DNA from: Roseovarius faecimaris
GTDB taxonomy: Bacteria; Pseudomonadota; Alphaproteobacteria; Rhodobacterales; Rhodobacteraceae
Assembly: GCF_009762325.1 (NCBI RefSeq)
Contig: NZ_CP034348.1
Coordinates: 3,106,501-3,170,500 of the forward strand
Direction of reading: 5' to 3'
Length of the DNA stretch: 64,000 nucleotides
Both the position numbers and the translations under genes were made by a program. The notes beneath the pieces are model-generated. The model had not been told where the DNA came from and did not search any database. It saw nothing but the letters and a program-made list of their open reading frames with translations. This document shows, piece by piece, positions 17,593 to 25,890 of this stretch. The first letter of the stretch is position 1, and each line of letters starts with the position of its first letter.

Positions 17593-18222
17593 ATGTCGCG
17601 CTTTTCGGCCTCGTTTCAGGCGGAACTGCGGGATCTCATGCGTTGGCGGCGCGATGTGCGCCGCTTTCGCACGGGTCCCGTGGACGAGGCGCTGCTCACC
17701 CGGTGCCTTGACGCCTTCGCGCTGGCCCCCTCCGTGGGGCTGAGCGAGCCGTGGCGGATTGTCCGGCTCGACAGCGCCGGAATGCGTGCCGCCGCGCTCG
17801 CCAATTTCTCGGCCGCCAATGCCGAGGCGCTGGCGGGCTACGGCGGTGACAAGGCGGCGCTCTACAGCCGCCTCAAGCTCTCGGGCATGCAGGAGGCGCC
17901 AGTGCAACTGGCGGTCTTTAGCGACGAGACGACCGACAAGGGCGCCGGGCTGGGTGCGCGCACCATGCCCGAGATGCGGCGCTATTCCGTGGTGGCCGCA
18001 ATCACCCAGTTCTGGCTCGCCGCGCGGGCCGAGGGGCTTGGCGTGGGCTGGGTTTCGGTGCTCGACCCCGACCGGCTTTGCCGCGACCTGGCCGTGCCCG
18101 AAGACTGGGCGCTTGTCGCCTATCTCTGCATCGGCTGGCCCGAGGCCGAGGCCGACACGCCCGAGCTGGAGCGCGCGGGCTGGGAAACCCGGCGCGCGCA
18201 TGTGCCCCTGGAGGTGCGATGA
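17593..18222 (+). CDS. bluB: 5,6-dimethylbenzimidazole synthase BluB
   Basis: 209-residue flavin-destructase of the nitroreductase fold. BluB fragments FMNH2 with O2 to make 5,6-dimethylbenzimidazole, the lower ligand of cobalamin. Seen: LMRWRRDVRRFRTGPVDEALL, APSVGLSEPWRIVRLDS (about 45-61), GARTMPEMRRYSVVAAITQFWLAARAEGLGVGWVSVLDP (flavin/dimer region). Other cobalamin genes are not in the window. It is inserted 18 bases after rpsP and overlaps the next small gene as ATGA, so it is expressed with the ribosomal operon. Confidence 0.9.
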   Translation: MSRFSASFQAELRDLMRWRRDVRRFRTGPVDEALLTRCLDAFALAPSVGLSEPWRIVRLDSAGMRAAALANFSAANAEALAGYGGDKAALYSRLKLSGMQEAPVQLAVFSDETTDKGAGLGARTMPEMRRYSVVAAITQFWLAARAEGLGVGWVSVLDPDRLCRDLAVPEDWALVAYLCIGWPEAEADTPELERAGWETRRAHVPLEVR

Positions 18223-18374
18223 GCCTGCTCTTGAAACCCATTCGGCTGATCCTGCTCTGCGGCGGCGCCTTCATCGCCGGTGTGTTCTATGAACGCACCC
18301 AGTCCGGCACCGAATGCGCCAGCCTGGCCCTGAACCCGGGGCCGACCTGCACCGAGGAGACCGCCCATGGATGA
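18219..18374 (+). CDS. 51-residue single-span membrane protein
   Basis: Short gene between bluB and rim[29 protein letters not shown]... with one hydrophobic helix (about 7-24) and a Cys-containing tail ([13 protein letters not shown]). ATG overlaps the bluB stop (18219-18222), and its 3' end overlaps the rimM start (18367) by 8 bases; this tight packing is the main evidence that it is translated. Family not recognised. Confidence 0.65.
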   Translation: MSLLLKPIRLILLCGGAFIAGVFYERTQSGTECASLALNPGPTCTEETAHG

Positions 18375-18870
18375 TCCGATCTGCATCGGGGCCATCGCCG
18401 GCGCCTTCGGCGTCCACGGCGAGGTGCGGCTCAAAAGCTTCACGGCCCAGCCCGAAGACATCGCCGCCTATGGCGCTCTGAGCACCGAGGACGGCACACA
18501 GCGCTTCACCATCACGCTCACCGGCCAGACCAAGAACGGCTTGCTTGCCCGGCTTTCCGGCATCACCAGCAAGGAAGCGGCCGATGCCCTGCGCGGCACC
18601 CGGCTCTATGCCGAGCGCGCACAGCTCCCCACCCTGCCGGACGATGAATATTACCATGCCGATCTGATCGGGCTTGAGGTCTACGACACCGGCGGCACGC
18701 TGCTGGGCCGTGTGAAATCCGTGCTCAATCACGGCGCCTCGGACCTGCTCGAAATCCACGGGCCGGGCCTGAAGGACACCGTGCTTCTGCCCTTCACGCT
18801 TGAGGCGGTGCCCACTGTCGATCTCGCCGCAGGGCGCATCGTCGCCGACCCGCCGGACGGGCTGTTCTGA
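18367..18870 (+). CDS. rimM: Ribosome maturation factor RimM
   Basis: 167 residues. RimM binds S19 and assists 30S head maturation. N-terminal domain begins [32 protein letters not shown] (the GxfGxxGxvrl signature); the PRC-barrel half includes [38 protein letters not shown]. Start overlaps the preceding small gene; GAGGAGA is about 8 bases upstream of the ATG. Confidence 0.96.
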   Translation: MDDPICIGAIAGAFGVHGEVRLKSFTAQPEDIAAYGALSTEDGTQRFTITLTGQTKNGLLARLSGITSKEAADALRGTRLYAERAQLPTLPDDEYYHADLIGLEVYDTGGTLLGRVKSVLNHGASDLLEIHGPGLKDTVLLPFTLEAVPTVDLAAGRIVADPPDGLF

Positions 18871-18873
18871 GCG

Positions 18874-19695
18874 ATGCGCATCCTGCTGCATCCGGGCTTT
18901 CACAAGACAGGCACCTCCAGCCTGCAACGCGGAGCCGAGGCGCGGATGGATGTGCTTGCACCGCATCTGCGCCTGATGGTCACCGCGGATGTGATCGAGG
19001 CCGCCCGGGCCGCGCGCAAGTTTTCCGCCCAGCCCGACATGACCCTCCTGCGCAGCTTCGCCGAGCGGCTGGCCGAGGCGGTCGAGCCGCTGGACCCTTC
19101 CGACCCCCGCGCGCTGCTGATCAGCGCCGAGGATCTCAGCGGCTACATCCCCGGCCATCACGGCGTTGCGGGCTATGACGCCGCCCCGCCCCTGATGAAC
19201 GTGGCCACCGCCGTGCTGCGCAGCCATTTCGGCCCGGACGCCGAGGTGACCATCTGGTACACCACCCGCACCGCCCGCGACTGGCAGCGCAGCGTCTACT
19301 GGCAGAACCTGCGCGCCCTGCGCCTGACACAGGAGTTCGAGGAGTACCGCGTCACCCTCACTCATGCGGCGCGGCTTGGCGATGTGGTGCGCGCCGTGGC
19401 CGACCGGCTCGGCCCCCGCGCCCGGGTCACCCACACCCCCATCGAAAACTGCGGCGCCACCCCGCTTGGCCCGCTCGGTGCGGCCCTTGACCTGCTGGGC
19501 ATCCCGACCGACGATATCGCCCCTCTGCCTGCGCATAACGTGCAGCCCGACGGCGCCGCCGAGGAGCTTCTGGCGCTCAACCGTTCCGATCTGGACGATA
19601 CCGCCCTCGCCGACGCCAAGCGCGAGGTGATCCGCGCCCATCGCCGGCTGGGCTACACCCACCGCGCGCCCCGCTCCGACGGCCCCGGGGCTTGA
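18874..19695 (+). CDS. Sulfotransferase-like P-loop protein
   Basis: 273 residues. The N-terminal ILLHPGFHKTGTSSLQRGAE is the PAPS 5'-phosphosulfate loop (HKTGTTSLQ type) of bacterial sulfotransferase-like proteins; EVTIWYTTRTARDWQRSVYWQNLR at about 124-147 fits the 3'-phosphate-binding strand, with an Arg-rich helix. The acceptor is unknown. It sits between rimM (3 bases away) and trmD, an unusual place, and is probably co-transcribed. Catalytic activity is not proven by sequence. Confidence 0.72.
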   Translation: MRILLHPGFHKTGTSSLQRGAEARMDVLAPHLRLMVTADVIEAARAARKFSAQPDMTLLRSFAERLAEAVEPLDPSDPRALLISAEDLSGYIPGHHGVAGYDAAPPLMNVATAVLRSHFGPDAEVTIWYTTRTARDWQRSVYWQNLRALRLTQEFEEYRVTLTHAARLGDVVRAVADRLGPRARVTHTPIENCGATPLGPLGAALDLLGIPTDDIAPLPAHNVQPDGAAEELLALNRSDLDDTALADAKREVIRAHRRLGYTHRAPRSDGPGA

Positions 19696-19752
19696 CCCGC
19701 GCGCACCCCTCGGGCCAAAGACGCAAAAGACCTGACCACAAGGCGCATCGAC

Positions 19753-20562
19753 ATGCCCGACACCCCGAGCCGCTCTCATGGCCGCAAATCCATCACCGCC
19801 TCGCTCGCCCCGCGCAGCCTGATCGACGGCAACCCGCGCCTCGCCGGTGTCTGGCGCGCGCAGGTGATCACGCTTCTGCCGCAGGCCTTTCCCGGCGTGT
19901 TGGGCGAAAGCCTGACCGGGCGCGCCCTCAAGGACGGGCTCTGGCAGCTCGACGCCATCGACCTGCGCCCCTTCGGTGAGGGCAAACACCGCAACGTCGA
20001 TGACACCCCGGCAGGCGGCGGTGCGGGCATGGTCCTGCGCGCCGATGTCATGGGCCGCGCCATCGACCATGCTCTCAAACTCGCCCCGGCAGGCGCACCG
20101 CTGATCTATCTCAGCCCGCGCGGCACCCCCTTCACGCAAGCCATGGCGCAAAAACTGGCGGATGGGCCGGGCGTGAGCCTCATCTGTGGCCGCTTCGAAG
20201 GGCTCGACCAGCGCGTGATCGACCATTACGGCATCACCGAGGTCTCTCTGGGCGATTTCGTCCTCACCGGCGGCGAGATCGCGGCGCAGGCCCTGCTTGA
20301 CGCCACCATCCGCCTGCGTCCCGGCATCCTCGGCAACGAGGCCTCAACCGAGGAGGAAAGCTTTTCCGCCGGCCTGCTGGAACACCCGCAATACACCCGA
20401 CCGGCCGAGTGGCAGGGCCACGCCATCCCCGAGGTGCTTCTGTCCGGCGATCACGGCAAAATCGGCCAGTGGCGCCGCGCGCAATCGGAGGCGCTGACCC
20501 GCGCCCGCCGCCCCGACCTGTGGCAGGCGCACCTCGCCGCGAAACACGGGACGGATGAGTAA
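19753..20562 (+). CDS. trmD: tRNA (guanine-N1-)-methyltransferase TrmD
   Basis: 269-residue SPOUT methyltransferase that makes m1G37 in tRNA and prevents frameshifting. Trefoil-knot signatures are present: TPAGGGAGMVLRADVMGRAID, LIYLSPRGTPFTQAMAQ, LICGRFEGLDQRVIDHY, SLGDFVLTGGEIAA. There is an N-terminal extension of about 30 residues before WRAQVITLLPQAFPGVLG, so an internal start cannot be ruled out, but no better-placed ATG is seen. Confidence 0.95.
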   Translation: MPDTPSRSHGRKSITASLAPRSLIDGNPRLAGVWRAQVITLLPQAFPGVLGESLTGRALKDGLWQLDAIDLRPFGEGKHRNVDDTPAGGGAGMVLRADVMGRAIDHALKLAPAGAPLIYLSPRGTPFTQAMAQKLADGPGVSLICGRFEGLDQRVIDHYGITEVSLGDFVLTGGEIAAQALLDATIRLRPGILGNEASTEEESFSAGLLEHPQYTRPAEWQGHAIPEVLLSGDHGKIGQWRRAQSEALTRARRPDLWQAHLAAKHGTDE

Positions 20563-20605
20563 CGCCTCCGATGCAGCCGCCGCCCTGCGATAAAGGCCCG
20601 AACCC

Positions 20606-21802
20606 ATGCTGAGCGCTGTCATCCTGTTCGCCACCCTGCTCGCCGGGGTGCTGCTGATCCATCCGCGCCTTTCCCGCGCCACCCATTGGCGCGCCACGGT
20701 CACGCCGCTCGCCTCGATCATCGGCAGCGGCTTTCTGGTGCTCGGCCCGATCCTGCATGGCGCCTATGGCACCTGGGCGCCCTTGGGCATGGTCGCGCTT
20801 TGTCTGCTGGCCTATGCCTTCGGCGCGGCGATCCGGTTCAACATCCGCTATCTCGATGCGCAGGCCTTGCCCCCATCTCGGCTCGACGGGTGGGGCGAGA
20901 TGCTGGCCGACTGGGTGCTTGCCTTCGCCTATGTGATCTCGGTGGCCTATTATCTCAACCTCTTCGGCGCCTTCGCCATGAGCCTCGCCGCGGCCCCCAT
21001 CGCACATGCCGCCGAACTTGTGACCACGGGCATTTTTGCGCTGATCCTGATCACCGGCCTCACCCGGGGCTTCGGCGCCCTGGAATGGATGGAGAAAGCC
21101 TCGGTCAGCCTCAAGCTTGCCATCATCACCGGATTGCTCGCCGGTCTGGCCTGGGTCTTTGCCGAACGCAGCGTGACGGGCGCGCTGATCTACTCGCCCG
21201 CCCAGATCGAAGGCTGGGCCGCGATAACGCTGATCTTCGGCCTGCTCGTGACCGTGCAGGGGTTCGAGACCTCTCGCTATCTGGGCGATGAATATGACGC
21301 GCCCACGCGCATCGCCTCCATGCGCACCGCGCAATGGATCTCGGGGGCCGTCTATATCGCCTACGCTCTGCTGCTCTGCGCGCTGTTTCTGCCCGACACC
21401 GGGCCGGTCTCCGAAACCGCGATCATCGGCATGATGGCCGGGATCGACCCGGTCCTGCCGACGCTGCTCATCATCGCCGCACTCAGCGCACAGTTCAGCG
21501 CCGCGGTGGCCGACACCGGCGGCTCGGGCGGCTTGCTGGCCGAACTGACCCGCGGCCGGATGAGCGCGCGGATGGGCTATGCTCTGCTGGCGGCCATCGG
21601 CGTGGGCATGACCTGGACGCTCAGCGTGTTCGAGATCATCGGCTATGCCTCCCGCGCCTTCGCGCTTTACTATGCGATGCAGGCGCTGCTGGCCGCGCGG
21701 CGCGCCTGGACACAGCCCCGCGGCCACCTGCCCGCAACAGGGTTTTTCCTTCTGGCGCTGCTGGGCCTTGCCATCGTGGCCCTCGGAACCCCGGTCGAAT
21801 GA
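20606..21802 (+). CDS. APC-superfamily-like permease
   Basis: 398 residues with about 11-12 hydrophobic helices. ASIIGSGFLVLGPILHGAYG near residues 32-51 has the GSGxL(V) unwound-helix motif of amino-acid/polyamine/organocation transporters; TVQGFETSRYLGDEYDAP at about 215-232 resembles the conserved E-rich loop of the family. Substrate unknown. It lies between trmD and rplS, a further non-ribosomal insertion. Membership of the superfamily is probable, not certain. Confidence 0.7.
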   Translation: MLSAVILFATLLAGVLLIHPRLSRATHWRATVTPLASIIGSGFLVLGPILHGAYGTWAPLGMVALCLLAYAFGAAIRFNIRYLDAQALPPSRLDGWGEMLADWVLAFAYVISVAYYLNLFGAFAMSLAAAPIAHAAELVTTGIFALILITGLTRGFGALEWMEKASVSLKLAIITGLLAGLAWVFAERSVTGALIYSPAQIEGWAAITLIFGLLVTVQGFETSRYLGDEYDAPTRIASMRTAQWISGAVYIAYALLLCALFLPDTGPVSETAIIGMMAGIDPVLPTLLIIAALSAQFSAAVADTGGSGGLLAELTRGRMSARMGYALLAAIGVGMTWTLSVFEIIGYASRAFALYYAMQALLAARRAWTQPRGHLPATGFFLLALLGLAIVALGTPVE

Positions 21803-21809
21803 GGCAAAT

Positions 21810-21834
21810 CCCTTTCATTGTTCCGAAAATACTC
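21810..21834 (-). repeat. 25-bp dispersed intergenic element, copy B
   Basis: Reverse-orientation copy beginning CCCTTTCATTGTTCC and ending ATACTC, one mismatch from copy A at 1006-1030. It starts 8 bases after the permease stop, in the spacer before rplS. Confidence 0.6.
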
Positions 21835-22106
21835 ATTTTCCCGGCCTCACAGGCCACGCAACGCTTGATTTCCTGTGCCATCCCCCATATGACCCGCCCA
21901 TTCCGGGCGCAGGCCCGCCTTTCGTGATTCCCGACCGCTTCGGCGGGAGCCCCGCGAAACGGCACCGCGGCAGCACCCGGACAAGGACATGACGATCTGA
22001 TCTCTGGCGGGCATGGGCACCATGAACCCGAACGAAGACCAAGAGCTCTCTGTATCGCGCAACCACCTTTGCGGATGAAACCGCAAGCAGCATAGGAGTT
22101 GATCAG
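21835..22106 (+). promoter_or_regulatory. Spacer and putative leader of rplS with hairpin at 22069-22086
   Basis: The stretch between the permease and rplS (21803-22106) has no convincing gene. Just upstream of the rplS ribosome-binding site is a perfect hairpin, TTGCGG ATGAAA CCGCAA (22069-22086). Six bases separate it from ATAGGAG. Position suits translational feedback by L19, but it does not match a leader that I recognise. Confidence 0.4.
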
Positions 22107-22490
22107 ATGGACCTGATCGCACAGCTCGAGGCCGAACAGATCGCCTCGCTGGGGAAAGACATCCCCGATTTCAAAGCCGGTGACACCGTGCGCGTCGGCT
22201 TCAAGGTGACCGAAGGGTCGCGCAGCCGGATCCAGAACTTCGAAGGCGTCTGCATCAGCCGCAAGAACGGCGCAGGCATCGCCGGGTCGTTCACCGTGCG
22301 CAAGATTTCCTTCGGCGAAGGCGTGGAACGTGTCTTCCCGCTCTACTCGACCAACATTGACAGCATCACCGTTGTCCGCCGTGGCCGTGTGCGCCGCGCC
22401 AAGCTCTACTACCTGCGCTCGCGTCGCGGCAAATCCGCCCGGATCGCAGAGGACACCACCTACAAACCCAAATCAGACGCGCGCGTCTAA
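22107..22490 (+). CDS. rplS: 50S ribosomal protein L19
   Basis: 127 residues. L19 sits at the 30S-50S interface. Typical sequence: [100 protein letters not shown] stands 8 bases before the ATG. rpmE follows 14 bases later. Confidence 0.97.
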   Translation: MDLIAQLEAEQIASLGKDIPDFKAGDTVRVGFKVTEGSRSRIQNFEGVCISRKNGAGIAGSFTVRKISFGEGVERVFPLYSTNIDSITVVRRGRVRRAKLYYLRSRRGKSARIAEDTTYKPKSDARV

Positions 22491-22504
22491 GAGGAGCGGA
22501 TCAG

Positions 22505-22726
22505 ATGAAAAACGACATCCACCCCGACTATCACGTGATCGACGTCAAGATGACGGACGGCACCATCGTGCAGATGCGCTCGACCTACGGCAAGGAAGGC
22601 GACACTCTGTCGCTCGACATCGACCCCAGCGTGCACCCCGCCTGGACCGGTGGCGGCACCCGCCTGATGGACGCCGGCGGCCGCGTGTCGAAGTTCAAGA
22701 ACAAATACGCAGGCCTCGGCTTCTGA
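22505..22726 (+). CDS. rpmE: 50S ribosomal protein L31, zinc-free form
   Basis: 73 residues, [19 protein letters not shown]... to [12 protein letters not shown]. It has no cysteine, so it is a C-minus L31 that does not bind zinc. Many bacteria encode a zinc-binding and a zinc-free copy and swap them under zinc limitation; only this copy is in the window. AAGAGGAG precedes the ATG. The strong terminator at 22749-22778 ends the operon. Confidence 0.95.
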   Translation: MKNDIHPDYHVIDVKMTDGTIVQMRSTYGKEGDTLSLDIDPSVHPAWTGGGTRLMDAGGRVSKFKNKYAGLGF

Positions 22727-22748
22727 GCCACCCGCCTCGCGCAGAGTC

Positions 22749-22778
22749 GAAACGCCGCCCCGGTTCGGGCGGCGTTTC
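22749..22778 (+). terminator. Terminator after rpmE, probably bidirectional
   Basis: A perfect 12-base stem GAAACGCCGCCC / GGGCGGCGTTTC around CGGTTC, with TTTC at the 3' side. It stands between convergent rpmE and the DUF1330 gene, whose stop is at 22784, and is symmetric enough to serve both. Confidence 0.88.
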
Positions 22779-22783
22779 TCGTT

Positions 22784-23077
22784 TCAGGATGCGTCGGAAT
22801 AGGCGACCAGCACCTGGTCCGACGCGGCCTCCCTCAGCGGGACAATCGCCTTGTATTCCGGATCGTCGAACCACCCGCGCAGGGCAGCCCTGTCCGGAAA
22901 CCGCACCATGACGATCATCCGGTGCGCGACCGGCGTGCCATGCAGCACGTCCTGCACCTGACCGGCATAAAGCAGCTCCGCCCCGTAGCGGCCCGCGACA
23001 GACTTGGATTTGCCAAGGTAGTCCTGAAACTTTTCAGGGTCCTTGACGGTGATTTGCGACAGCATGACAGTACTCAT
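22784..23077 (-). CDS. DUF1330 family protein
   Basis: 97 residues with a ferredoxin-like dimeric alpha-beta-barrel fold: SQITVKDPEKFQDYLGKSKSVAGRYGAELLYAG then MIVMVRFPDRAALRGWFDDPEYKAIVPLREAASDQVLVAY, the pattern of DUF1330. GAAGGAGG eight bases before ATG 23077 decides the start. It follows the NmrA-type gene on the same strand by 14 bases, so they are an operon. Function of the family unknown. Confidence 0.88.
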   Translation of the reverse strand: MSTVMLSQITVKDPEKFQDYLGKSKSVAGRYGAELLYAGQVQDVLHGTPVAHRMIVMVRFPDRAALRGWFDDPEYKAIVPLREAASDQVLVAYSDAS

Positions 23078-23091
23078 GGAAACCTCCTTCT

Positions 23092-24189
23092 TCAGGCGCT
23101 GATGCGGTTGACTAGCGGTGTGGGGTGCCCGTGCGCCCATTCCCGGCTTTCGTTCGAAAAGACCGGCGCGCGCAGAACCGGCAGGTCCCGGTCGCGGATG
23201 ATCGCGCGCAGATCGGGCGTGGGCGTCAGGCCGGTTTTCAGAAACCCCCAGATGGCCGACATCCGGTTCGACAGCCGGTTTTGCGTTTCCGGCACTGCTG
23301 CCGCCGCCCGCCTCGCCGTATCGCTGAAACGCTCCGGCGCCAGCCCTCCCACGGTCTCCACCACATCGGTCGGCGCGCCTATGGCAAACGTGCCGCGCCG
23401 GTACTCCTCGGCATAAAGCGCCAGTTGCGACAGCGCCTGATACGAAAAATTGCCCGGCGGGTTTGCCGTCAGCGCTTTCAGGAACAGCCTTTCGCCAATG
23501 GCGCGATAGCGCACCCGCCGGCCAAGGGCCTCCCCCATCGCCGCCGCGATCTCATTCGGGCTCAGCAGCTCCGGCCCGGTCGGGCGGTATGTCTTGCCCG
23601 CATGCGCGCCGGGATCGGCCAGACAGGCGGCGGCCACCGCGGCAATCGCCTCGTTCGAGGGCGGGGCGTTCTTCTTCACGTCCCCGTCGCCCAGCGGCAT
23701 CGGCATCACCCCAAGCTGCGCCGCCAGCCCCATCACCATGAAGTAATTCTGCGCGAACCAGCCCGGATTGACGACACTCAGCGTGGTGTCGGGCAGCGCC
23801 CGCAGCATTGCCTCGGACAACCACACATCGCGGGTGAACACCGACGGATGATCGGGCTGCGACAACCACTGCCCCAGCATCACCACATGCTCCAGCCGCG
23901 CCTCCTCGGCGGCTGCGGCGAACACCGCACCGTAATGCAGCCCGTTCGGGGCCGTCGGCGCACAATGATAGGCCCGCTGCGTCCCCGCCATGGCCCTTCT
24001 CATATCCGCAACCGAATAGACATCGCCCACCATCACCTCGGCCCCTGCCGCCGCCAGGCGATCAGCGCGCGCATCCTGCGCACGCACCACAGCCCTCACG
24101 GGGAACCCCTGCGCGCGCAAGCGCAGGGCCACCTGCAGGCCGGTATTCCCCGCCGCACTGGTCACAAGAATAGTCGCCTTACTGGACAT
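23092..24189 (-). CDS. NmrA/atypical-SDR NAD(P)-binding protein
   Basis: 365 residues. N-terminal TILVTSAAGNTGLQVALRLRAQGFPVRAVVR has the GxxGxxG-like (SAAGNTG) dinucleotide motif of NmrA-like and QOR2-type atypical SDRs; MVGDVYSVADMRRAMAGTQRAYHCAPTAP follows. The C-terminal about 100 residues (from ERLFLKALTANPPGNF) are longer than the usual 290-residue family. Such proteins sense or reduce quinones and are often regulated by a divergent HxlR protein, as here. Start ATG 24189 has AGGAG upstream; the preceding GTG is less likely. Confidence 0.8.
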   Translation of the reverse strand: MSSKATILVTSAAGNTGLQVALRLRAQGFPVRAVVRAQDARADRLAAAGAEVMVGDVYSVADMRRAMAGTQRAYHCAPTAPNGLHYGAVFAAAAEEARLEHVVMLGQWLSQPDHPSVFTRDVWLSEAMLRALPDTTLSVVNPGWFAQNYFMVMGLAAQLGVMPMPLGDGDVKKNAPPSNEAIAAVAAACLADPGAHAGKTYRPTGPELLSPNEIAAAMGEALGRRVRYRAIGERLFLKALTANPPGNFSYQALSQLALYAEEYRRGTFAIGAPTDVVETVGGLAPERFSDTARRAAAAVPETQNRLSNRMSAIWGFLKTGLTPTPDLRAIIRDRDLPVLRAPVFSNESREWAHGHPTPLVNRISA

Positions 24190-24257
24190 CACCTCTCCTT
24201 TCAGCTTTGACAGAACAGACCGTTCATCCGGCCTATCCTCTGTGTGCTTTATTATTT

Positions 24258-24284
24258 AAAGTATGCAGTTTAATTTATAAAGTA
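24258..24284. promoter_or_regulatory. Paired AAAGTA direct repeats, candidate HxlR operator
   Basis: Two AAAGTA hexamers begin 21 bases apart (24258 and 24279), two helical turns, in a very AT-rich stretch within an otherwise GC-rich region. They lie in the spacer between the NmrA-type gene and the HxlR gene. A dimeric winged-helix protein could occupy both. Binding is inference. Confidence 0.4.
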
Positions 24285-24316
24285 ACATGCCCGTGATCGC
24301 TCACGAAAGAACCGCA

Positions 24317-24976
24317 ATGGCCAAATCGCGAAGCTACAACCTGCTCTGTCCCATCGCCCGCGCGCTCGATGCGGTGGGCGACCGGTGGAGCCTGCTGATC
24401 CTGCGGGATCTGCATGCCGGCCCGGCACGGTTCGCCGATCTGCAAACCGGCCTGACGGGCATCGCCTCGAATCTACTGACCGACCGGCTGGCGCATCTGA
24501 CCGCCGAGGGGCTGATCGAGAAAGTCAGCGGGCCGCATGGCGCGATGCTCTATCAACTCACCGATACCGGGCGCTCCACCCGCGGCCTGCTTTTTGCTCT
24601 GGCCCGCACCGGCGCGCAGCTTGCACCGGTGCCCGAACCCAGAAAGCCGGGGAACCTGCGCACCATCGCCGTCACGCTTGCCGCTTCGCTCGATCTGGTG
24701 ATCGAGGCGGATACCCGGCTCGACGCCGAACTGACCGTTGATGATGAGCCCTTCACCATCCGGGTCCGCGACGGCTCGGTCACGGTGCTCGCCGGGCCGA
24801 ACCCTGCCGCCACGGCCCGTCTGGCCACGTCTTACGACGCCCTCCTGTCCGCCGCGGCCGGGATCATGCCGTTTGAGGAATTTGCCGCGCACCACGCCAC
24901 GGCATCGGCATCCGATCCCGGCGCACTCAGCCGGTTTACTGCCCTGATGGCCGCGGCATTGGCGCAATTGCAATAA
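24317..24976 (+). CDS. HxlR-family winged-helix regulator with SCP2-like tail
   Basis: 219 residues from ATG 24317 (GAAAGA upstream); an in-frame ATG at 24287 is an alternative. The HxlR domain is ARALDAVGDRWSLLILRDLHAGPARFADLQTGLTGIASNLLTDRLAHLTAEGLIEKV (about 15-72). The C-terminal about 95 residues are an extra domain resembling a small sterol-carrier-like fold (LDAELTVDDEPFTIRVRDGSVTVLAG), seen in some longer HxlR regulators. It is divergent from the NmrA-type gene and likely represses it. Confidence 0.83.
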   Translation: MAKSRSYNLLCPIARALDAVGDRWSLLILRDLHAGPARFADLQTGLTGIASNLLTDRLAHLTAEGLIEKVSGPHGAMLYQLTDTGRSTRGLLFALARTGAQLAPVPEPRKPGNLRTIAVTLAASLDLVIEADTRLDAELTVDDEPFTIRVRDGSVTVLAGPNPAATARLATSYDALLSAAAGIMPFEEFAAHHATASASDPGALSRFTALMAAALAQLQ

Positions 24977-25000
24977 ATTCGAACAAAGCGATATGGCGTC

Positions 25001-25029
25001 TTCACCGGGGCGCGTCCGCAACATATAGT
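25001..25029 (+). promoter_or_regulatory. Candidate sigma-70 promoter of mipZ
   Basis: TTCACC, 17 bases, TATAGT, ending 51 bases before the mipZ start. Four of six and five of six matches to the consensus hexamers. No experimental start is known. Confidence 0.45.
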
Positions 25030-25080
25030 ATGACGCAAACAGAGCAGACGGTCCCCTCTCGGGCAAGGTAAGGTTCAGGC

Positions 25081-25890
25081 ATGGCGCATATCATTGTCGT
25101 CGGAAACGAAAAGGGTGGTGCCGGCAAATCCACCGTGGCGATGCATGTGGCCACCGCTCTTTGCCGCCTGGGCCACATGGTCAGCGCGCTCGATCTCGAC
25201 CTGCGCCAGAAGACCTTCGGCCGCTACGCCGCCAACCGGCAGCGCTTTCTCGAAAAGTCCGGTCTGCACCTGCCCAGCCCGCGCTATCACGATCTGCCCG
25301 AGGTGGATCAGGCCAGCCTCCAGCCCGGCGAAAACATGTATGACCGCCGCCTCTCGGCCGCCGTGGCCGAACTGGAGCCCGACAGCGACTTCATCCTGAT
25401 CGATTGCCCCGGCTCGCACACGCGCCTCTCTCAGGTGGCCCATAGCCTTGCCGACACGCTGATCACGCCGCTGAATGACAGCTTCGTCGATTTCGACCTG
25501 CTTGCCCATGTCAACGAGGACGGCACCAAGATCCTCGGCCCGTCGGTCTATGCCGAAATGGTCTGGAACGCCCGCCAGCTCCGGGCGCAGGCCGGTCTCT
25601 CCCCGATCGACTGGATCGTCGTGCGCAACCGGCTCGGCGCCCAGCGCATGGTCAACAAGGAAAAGATGGGCGCGGCGCTGGAAAACCTGGCCAAGCGCAT
25701 CGGCTTCCGCACGGCCCCGGGCTTCAACGAGCGGGTGATCTTCCGCGAGCTTTTCCCCCGCGGCCTGACGCTTCTGGACCTCAAGGATATCGGCGTCAAA
25801 CAGCTCAACATCTCCAACGTCGCCGCACGGCAAGAGCTTCGCGACCTGATCAAGGCGCTGAACCTGCCCGGGATCGAGCCGGATTTCTGA
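25081..25890 (+). CDS. mipZ: Division-plane positioning ATPase MipZ
   Basis: 269-residue ParA-like ATPase. In Caulobacter MipZ forms a bipolar gradient through ParB and blocks FtsZ away from midcell. Seen: deviant Walker A GNEKGGAGKSTVAMHVATALCRLGH (about 9-33), SALDLDLRQKTFGRYAANR, Walker B region DFILIDCPGSHTRLSQVAHSLADTLITPLNDSFVDFDLLA, all matching MipZ rather than general ParA. Stands alone, with no parAB nearby. Confidence 0.93.
   Translation: MAHIIVVGNEKGGAGKSTVAMHVATALCRLGHMVSALDLDLRQKTFGRYAANRQRFLEKSGLHLPSPRYHDLPEVDQASLQPGENMYDRRLSAAVAELEPDSDFILIDCPGSHTRLSQVAHSLADTLITPLNDSFVDFDLLAHVNEDGTKILGPSVYAEMVWNARQLRAQAGLSPIDWIVVRNRLGAQRMVNKEKMGAALENLAKRIGFRTAPGFNERVIFRELFPRGLTLLDLKDIGVKQLNISNVAARQELRDLIKALNLPGIEPDF

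Noticed and set aside
21835-22106. Small gene upstream of rplS
   Set aside because: Short frames only, no ribosome-binding site in register and no recognisable product; better read as leader.
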